DNA from: Bacteroidales bacterium
GTDB taxonomy: Bacteria; Bacteroidota; Bacteroidia; Bacteroidales; UBA7960
Direction of reading: 5' to 3'
Assembly (NCBI GenBank): GCA_003560215.1
Contig: PWIY01000289.1
Location: forward strand, 1-12,835
DNA: 12,835 nt
Under the pieces are notes generated by a model. It did no database searches, had not been told where the DNA came from, and worked only from the letters and a program-made list of their open reading frames with translations. The position numbers and the translations under genes were made by a program. Shown here one piece after another: positions 10,085-12,835 of this stretch; the first letter of the stretch is position 1, and every line of letters starts with the position of its first letter.

Positions 10085-10540
10085 TTACAGGCCGGGCTCC
10101 CTCATGATATACACATCATAATCGCCCAGGTAACTGAACCCCAACTCTTTGTAAAGTTTAACGGCTCCTTTATTGCTTCGGTGCACTTCAAGCTTGATCT
10201 GCATCCCGGCTTCTCTTGCAAAAAGAATTGATAATTCCGTCAGCCTCCGGCCGATCCCCCGCCGCTGCCATTCAGGTTGCACAGCGATGTGATGCAGGTG
10301 GATTCGTCTGCCGTCGGATGTCATCCAGCTGCTTCCGATCAGGCGCTGATCAGGCAGGACGGCGACCAGCAGCTTGCCCCCCAGCCGGATGGTCCGTTCA
10401 ATGGCCTTCCGGTCATCTCCCCGAATCGGGCCACCAAGCCCGGTTTTTTCCCATAAATCCGCCACTGCAGCATAGTCCGCCGCTTCGTAATCCCGGAAAA
10501 TCAGTCCGGAGGGAAGTTTATCAGTTCCTGTGTCAGCCAT
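10085..10540 (-). CDS. GNAT-family N-acetyltransferase
   Basis: A 151-residue single-domain GCN5-related acetyltransferase, which moves an acetyl group from acetyl-CoA to an amine. Motif A, the CoA pyrophosphate-binding loop, is visible as HHIAVQPEWQRRGIGRRL (83-100), with QRRGIG at 92-97. Motif B is seen in NKGAVKLYKELGFSYLGDY (123-141), with the tyrosine Y130 often used as general acid and the LGF turn. The overall pattern resembles RimI-like members, but the substrate cannot be told from sequence. The ATG at 10540 gives a normal-length domain with a short N-terminal tail. The gene is alone on the minus strand, facing the mutB terminator and divergent from the SPOR lipoprotein gene. No clear promoter was found, although TATTTG at about 25 bases upstream is a poor match to a -7 box. 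Confidence 0.93.
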   Translation of the reverse strand: MADTGTDKLPSGLIFRDYEAADYAAVADLWEKTGLGGPIRGDDRKAIERTIRLGGKLLVAVLPDQRLIGSSWMTSDGRRIHLHHIAVQPEWQRRGIGRRLTELSILFAREAGMQIKLEVHRSNKGAVKLYKELGFSYLGDYDVYIMREPGL

Positions 10541-10580
10541 ATTTTATCGAGAATTCCCCGGTCAGCAAATAGAAACATCT

Positions 10581-10639
10581 GATCCGGGGCCAGGATCCGG
10601 GGCCAGAACCTTGGGCCAATTCAGGATCCGGAACCAATT
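10581..10639. repeat. Short tandem repeat cluster upstream of the SPOR lipoprotein gene
   Basis: GATCCGGGGCCAG is present twice in perfect tandem (10581-10593 and 10594-10606). A third GATCCGG core is at 10625-10631. CCAATT occurs at 10616-10621 and 10634-10639, so the right half looks like a diverged copy of the same unit. It lies in the 206 bp gap between the divergent GNAT and SPOR genes. Function unknown. The remainder of the gap is A/T-rich and holds the promoter at 10694. Confidence 0.7.
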
Positions 10640-10693
10640 TAAGAAAAAAAACAGACGAAAAAATTAAAACCTCCGCATATTACCAAAAAGCTT

Positions 10694-10701
10694 TATTTTT
10701 G
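10694..10701 (+). promoter_or_regulatory. Candidate -7 promoter element for the SPOR lipoprotein gene
   Basis: TATTTTTG is a perfect TAnnTTTG match and is identical to the -7 box proposed at 1906-1913. It lies 45 bp before the ATG at 10747, in a strongly A/T-rich stretch. No TTG -33 element was found at the expected distance. Confidence 0.45.
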
Positions 10702-10746
10702 CGTTTGATCCAATACCAATTTATAATTATTTAAAATCAAAGCAAT

Positions 10747-11190
10747 ATGAAATATACATTGATCATTCTGCTGGCCTTCGGTATTCTGATGACAGCCTGC
10801 CGGTCGCAGGAAATGGTTCCTGCGGAGCAACCACCCGTTGAAGAGGAACCGGTTGTTGAACCCGAGCCGGAGCCGGAACCCCCCGGTGAGGAGATTCGTG
10901 TGGTGGAAGAACGCTTTACTTTTGAGACTGAAGAAGAAGAGATCACCCATGAGGAACACATGTATTTCGTCATTGTCGGAAGCTTCATCCAGAAAGAGAA
11001 TGCGGAACGGTTCATGGAGACCTTGCGCGGGCAGGGATTTGACCCTGTGATCCTCATGTCTGAGACCGGATTCCATCGCGTGTCAGTGAATTCATACGAA
11101 CGGGAAATTCCAGCCAGGACACGCATCCAGGAAATACGGAACAATTACCCTGATTATCACGACACCTGGTTATTGATCAGGCAGTTGTAG
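10747..11190 (+). CDS. SPOR-domain lipoprotein
   Basis: A 147-residue predicted lipoprotein with a C-terminal SPOR (peptidoglycan-binding) domain. The signal peptide is residues 1-17 (KYTLIILLAFGILMTA), with the acylated cysteine at C18. A low-complexity Pro/Glu-rich linker follows (about 22-65, including EPEPEPEPPGEE), probably spanning the periplasm from the membrane anchor. The SPOR domain covers about residues 73-145: YFVIVGSFIQKENAERF opens it and FHRVSVNSYE is the second repeat. SPOR domains are known to bind glycan strands stripped of stem peptides, often at division sites, so a role in cell-wall or division-related processes is plausible but inferred. The start is fixed by the signal peptide. 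It stands 72 bp ahead of hutI, with its own candidate promoter. Confidence 0.92.
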   Translation: MKYTLIILLAFGILMTACRSQEMVPAEQPPVEEEPVVEPEPEPEPPGEEIRVVEERFTFETEEEEITHEEHMYFVIVGSFIQKENAERFMETLRGQGFDPVILMSETGFHRVSVNSYEREIPARTRIQEIRNNYPDYHDTWLLIRQL

Positions 11191-11208
11191 GCTTATCCAC
11201 TGGAGGGG

Positions 11209-11239
11209 TTGTCCGATAGCCGGGATGAATTGTATTTTG
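11209..11239 (+). promoter_or_regulatory. Possible weak promoter for hutI
   Basis: TTG (11209-11211) is followed 21 bp later by TATTTTG (11233-11239), which is one base short of the TAnnTTTG consensus. It ends 23 bp before the hutI ATG. hutI could equally be read through from the SPOR gene, since no terminator separates them. Confidence 0.3.
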
Positions 11240-11262
11240 TAGAATGTTAAAAAGACAACCAC

Positions 11263-12525
11263 ATGAAAACCCTGATAACGAACATCAAGGCGTTGCTTCA
11301 AACTGAAAAGGAGGAGTTGCGCAACAAGGTGAGCGGAAACGACATGGCCTCGCTACCGGTCATTGAAGATGCTTTTCTGTATATTGAAGGGGGGCTGATC
11401 AAGGATTTCGGGAGCATGCAGGAGTTTTCCGCCGGCCCCCTGGCCAAACTAGCGGGAAATCCGGAGGTGGAAGAGATCAATGCCGAAGGCCGCATGGTGA
11501 TGCCGGCCTTTTGTGACTCCCACACCCACATTGTTTATGCAGGAAGCCGGGAGATTGAATACATTGACAAAATCCGCGGCCTGAGTTATGAAGAGATCGC
11601 CCAAAAGGGCGGCGGCATCCTGAATTCAGCCAAAAGGTTGCAGGAGGCAAGTGAAGAAGAGCTCATCGAACAAGCCCTCGGCAGGCTGGAAGAGATCAAA
11701 AACCTGGGGACCGGGGCCGTGGAAATCAAAAGCGGATACGGCCTCACCACCGAAAGTGAGCTCAAAATGCTCCGGGTCATCAAAAAACTGAAGGATCTCA
11801 GCCCGCTGACCATCAAATCAACCTTCCTCGGAGCCCATTCCGTACCGGCAGAATACAGGAAAAACCAGGAAGAATATGTAAAACTGGTGATAGAGGAAAT
11901 GATTCCCATGGTGGCCGGCGAAGGGTTGGCCGATTATATTGATGTGTTTTGCGACCGTGGATTCTTTACACAGGAAGAAACTGACCGCATCCTGATGGCC
12001 GGTGTCAAACACGGCATGCAGCCCAAGCTGCACGCCAATGAACTGGATTACTCAGGGGGCATTCAGGTCGGGGTAAAATACAACGCCCTTTCGGTGGATC
12101 ACCTGGAGTTCACGGGCGAGGAGGAGATCAAAGTGCTGAAGGCGAGCGACACCATGCCCACCCTGCTTCCGGGAGCAGCCTTTTTCCTGGAACTTGAGTT
12201 CCCTCCTGCCAGAAAAATGATCGACAGCGGATTGCCGGTGGCCATGGCCAGCGATTACAACCCGGGATCCTCCCCTTCGGGAAACATGCAACTGATCATG
12301 TCGCTGGGCTGCATCAAAATGAAGATGATTCCTGAAGAAGTGATCCATGCCGTAACCCTCAACGGAGCCTATGCCATGGGGGTTCAGGAAGAACTGGGAA
12401 GCATTGCTCCCGGGAAAAAAGCCAACCTGATCATTACCAAACCCATTTCAACTTATGCATTTTTACCCTATGCCTACGGCAGCGACAAGGTGGAGCGGGT
12501 AATTATCGAAGGTAAAATCCAGTAG
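11263..12525 (+). CDS. hutI: Imidazolonepropionase
   Basis: A 420-residue imidazolonepropionase of the amidohydrolase superfamily, which hydrolyses 4-imidazolone-5-propanoate to N-formimino-L-glutamate, the third step of histidine degradation. Metal ligands are visible as H87 and H89 in CDSHTH (84-89), H257 in LHANE (256-260) and D331 in ASDYNPGSSPSGN (329-341). Substrate-binding hallmarks include GAVEIKSGYGL (151-161), LGAHSVP (189-195) and SVDHLEF (277-283). The C-terminal strand returns to the small beta-sandwich that also holds the N-terminus, including APGKKANLIIT, typical of the superfamily. Length is normal. The ATG at 11263 starts the expected N-terminal strand (LITNIKAL). No hutH, hutU or formiminotransferase gene is adjacent on either side. 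The next gene begins only 8 bp after the stop, so the two are likely co-transcribed. Confidence 0.97.
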   Translation: MKTLITNIKALLQTEKEELRNKVSGNDMASLPVIEDAFLYIEGGLIKDFGSMQEFSAGPLAKLAGNPEVEEINAEGRMVMPAFCDSHTHIVYAGSREIEYIDKIRGLSYEEIAQKGGGILNSAKRLQEASEEELIEQALGRLEEIKNLGTGAVEIKSGYGLTTESELKMLRVIKKLKDLSPLTIKSTFLGAHSVPAEYRKNQEEYVKLVIEEMIPMVAGEGLADYIDVFCDRGFFTQEETDRILMAGVKHGMQPKLHANELDYSGGIQVGVKYNALSVDHLEFTGEEEIKVLKASDTMPTLLPGAAFFLELEFPPARKMIDSGLPVAMASDYNPGSSPSGNMQLIMSLGCIKMKMIPEEVIHAVTLNGAYAMGVQEELGSIAPGKKANLIITKPISTYAFLPYAYGSDKVERVIIEGKIQ

Positions 12526-12533
12526 CTATCAAT

Positions 12534-12835
12534 TTGACAACACAGGAACACACATACGTGGCCAAGACCTTTGCCGGTCTGGAACCCGTTCTGATGAAGG
12601 AACTGGAGGCACTGGGCGGAAAAGATGTCAAACAGTTGCGCCGGGCCGTTTCTTTCAGTGGCGACAGGCAATTGCTTTACCGGGCCAACATCCGGTGCCG
12701 CACAGCCCTCAGCATCCTGCATCACCAGACTGAATTCAGTTTCAGCAACAAGGATGATTTTTACGAACAGTTGCGTGAGTTTGGGTGGTCTGAACTTTTT
12801 GGACCGGACAAGACAATCTCCATCCGTGCTGCTGC
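12534..12835 (+). CDS. THUMP-domain RNA methyltransferase, RlmL-like (N-terminal fragment)
   Basis: The first 100 codons of a gene that runs off the window. The translated start (TTQEHTYVAKTFAGLEPVL) and the segments KELEALGG, RRAVSFSGD and YRANIRCRTALSIL match the THUMP-containing N-terminus of the COG0116/RlmL family of class I SAM-dependent methyltransferases, which methylate guanosine in 23S rRNA. The methyltransferase domain itself is not visible. No ATG or GTG start fits. The in-frame stop at 12513-12515 bounds the frame, and the first plausible initiator is TTG at 12534, 8 bp after the hutI stop. GTG at 12558 is the alternative, but it would remove the first residues of the beta strand. 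An ATG inside the domain (about 12593) is too late. Spacing suggests translational coupling with hutI. Confidence 0.85.
   Translation, partial: MTTQEHTYVAKTFAGLEPVLMKELEALGGKDVKQLRRAVSFSGDRQLLYRANIRCRTALSILHHQTEFSFSNKDDFYEQLREFGWSELFGPDKTISIRAA

Overview
The window looks like chromosomal housekeeping DNA from a member of the Bacteroidota, probably Bacteroidales-like (inference). Three points support this. Genes lack recognisable Shine-Dalgarno sequences and have A/T-rich leaders. Three intergenic regions carry perfect TAnnTTTG -7 elements, the form used by the Bacteroidota primary sigma factor. The leucyl-tRNA synthetase has the insertion and the cysteine-poor zinc-knuckle region that I associate with this phylum, and the THUMP methyltransferase start and the split mutAB pair also fit.

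Layout. Bases 1-786 are the 3' part of groEL on the + strand, closed by a strong hairpin terminator at 832-869. A minus-strand block follows, listed in order of transcription: leuS (5775 to 3010), a DUF3108-type exported protein (2874 to 2005), a small orphan lipoprotein (1875 to 1450) and a cytoplasmic cyclophilin (1429 to 992). The lipoprotein and cyclophilin are 20 bp apart and share a well-formed promoter at 1906-1938. From 5886 the + strand carries mutA and mutB, the two subunits of adenosylcobalamin-dependent methylmalonyl-CoA mutase, divergent from leuS and closed by a GC-rich terminator at 9932-9966. A minus-strand GNAT acetyltransferase (10540 to 10085) sits alone between two repeat-bearing spacers. 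The + strand then has a SPOR-domain lipoprotein (10747-11190), hutI (11263-12525) and the start of a THUMP/RlmL-type RNA methyltransferase (from 12534, running off the window).

How the genes work together. The only clear enzymatic partnership is MutA/MutB, which interconverts succinyl-CoA and methylmalonyl-CoA for propionate metabolism. HutI is the third step of histidine breakdown, but no other hut gene is in view. GroEL, LeuRS, cyclophilin and the RNA methyltransferase serve protein folding and translation. The three exported proteins (DUF3108, orphan lipoprotein, SPOR lipoprotein) are envelope components.

No gene-free stretch exceeds about 206 bp. I found no tRNA, rRNA, CRISPR array, insertion sequence, prophage or defence system, and no convincing undescribed multi-gene system. 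The items most worth a second look are the orphan lipoprotein, the short repeats on both sides of the GNAT gene, the shared promoter motif and the probable TTG start of the last gene.
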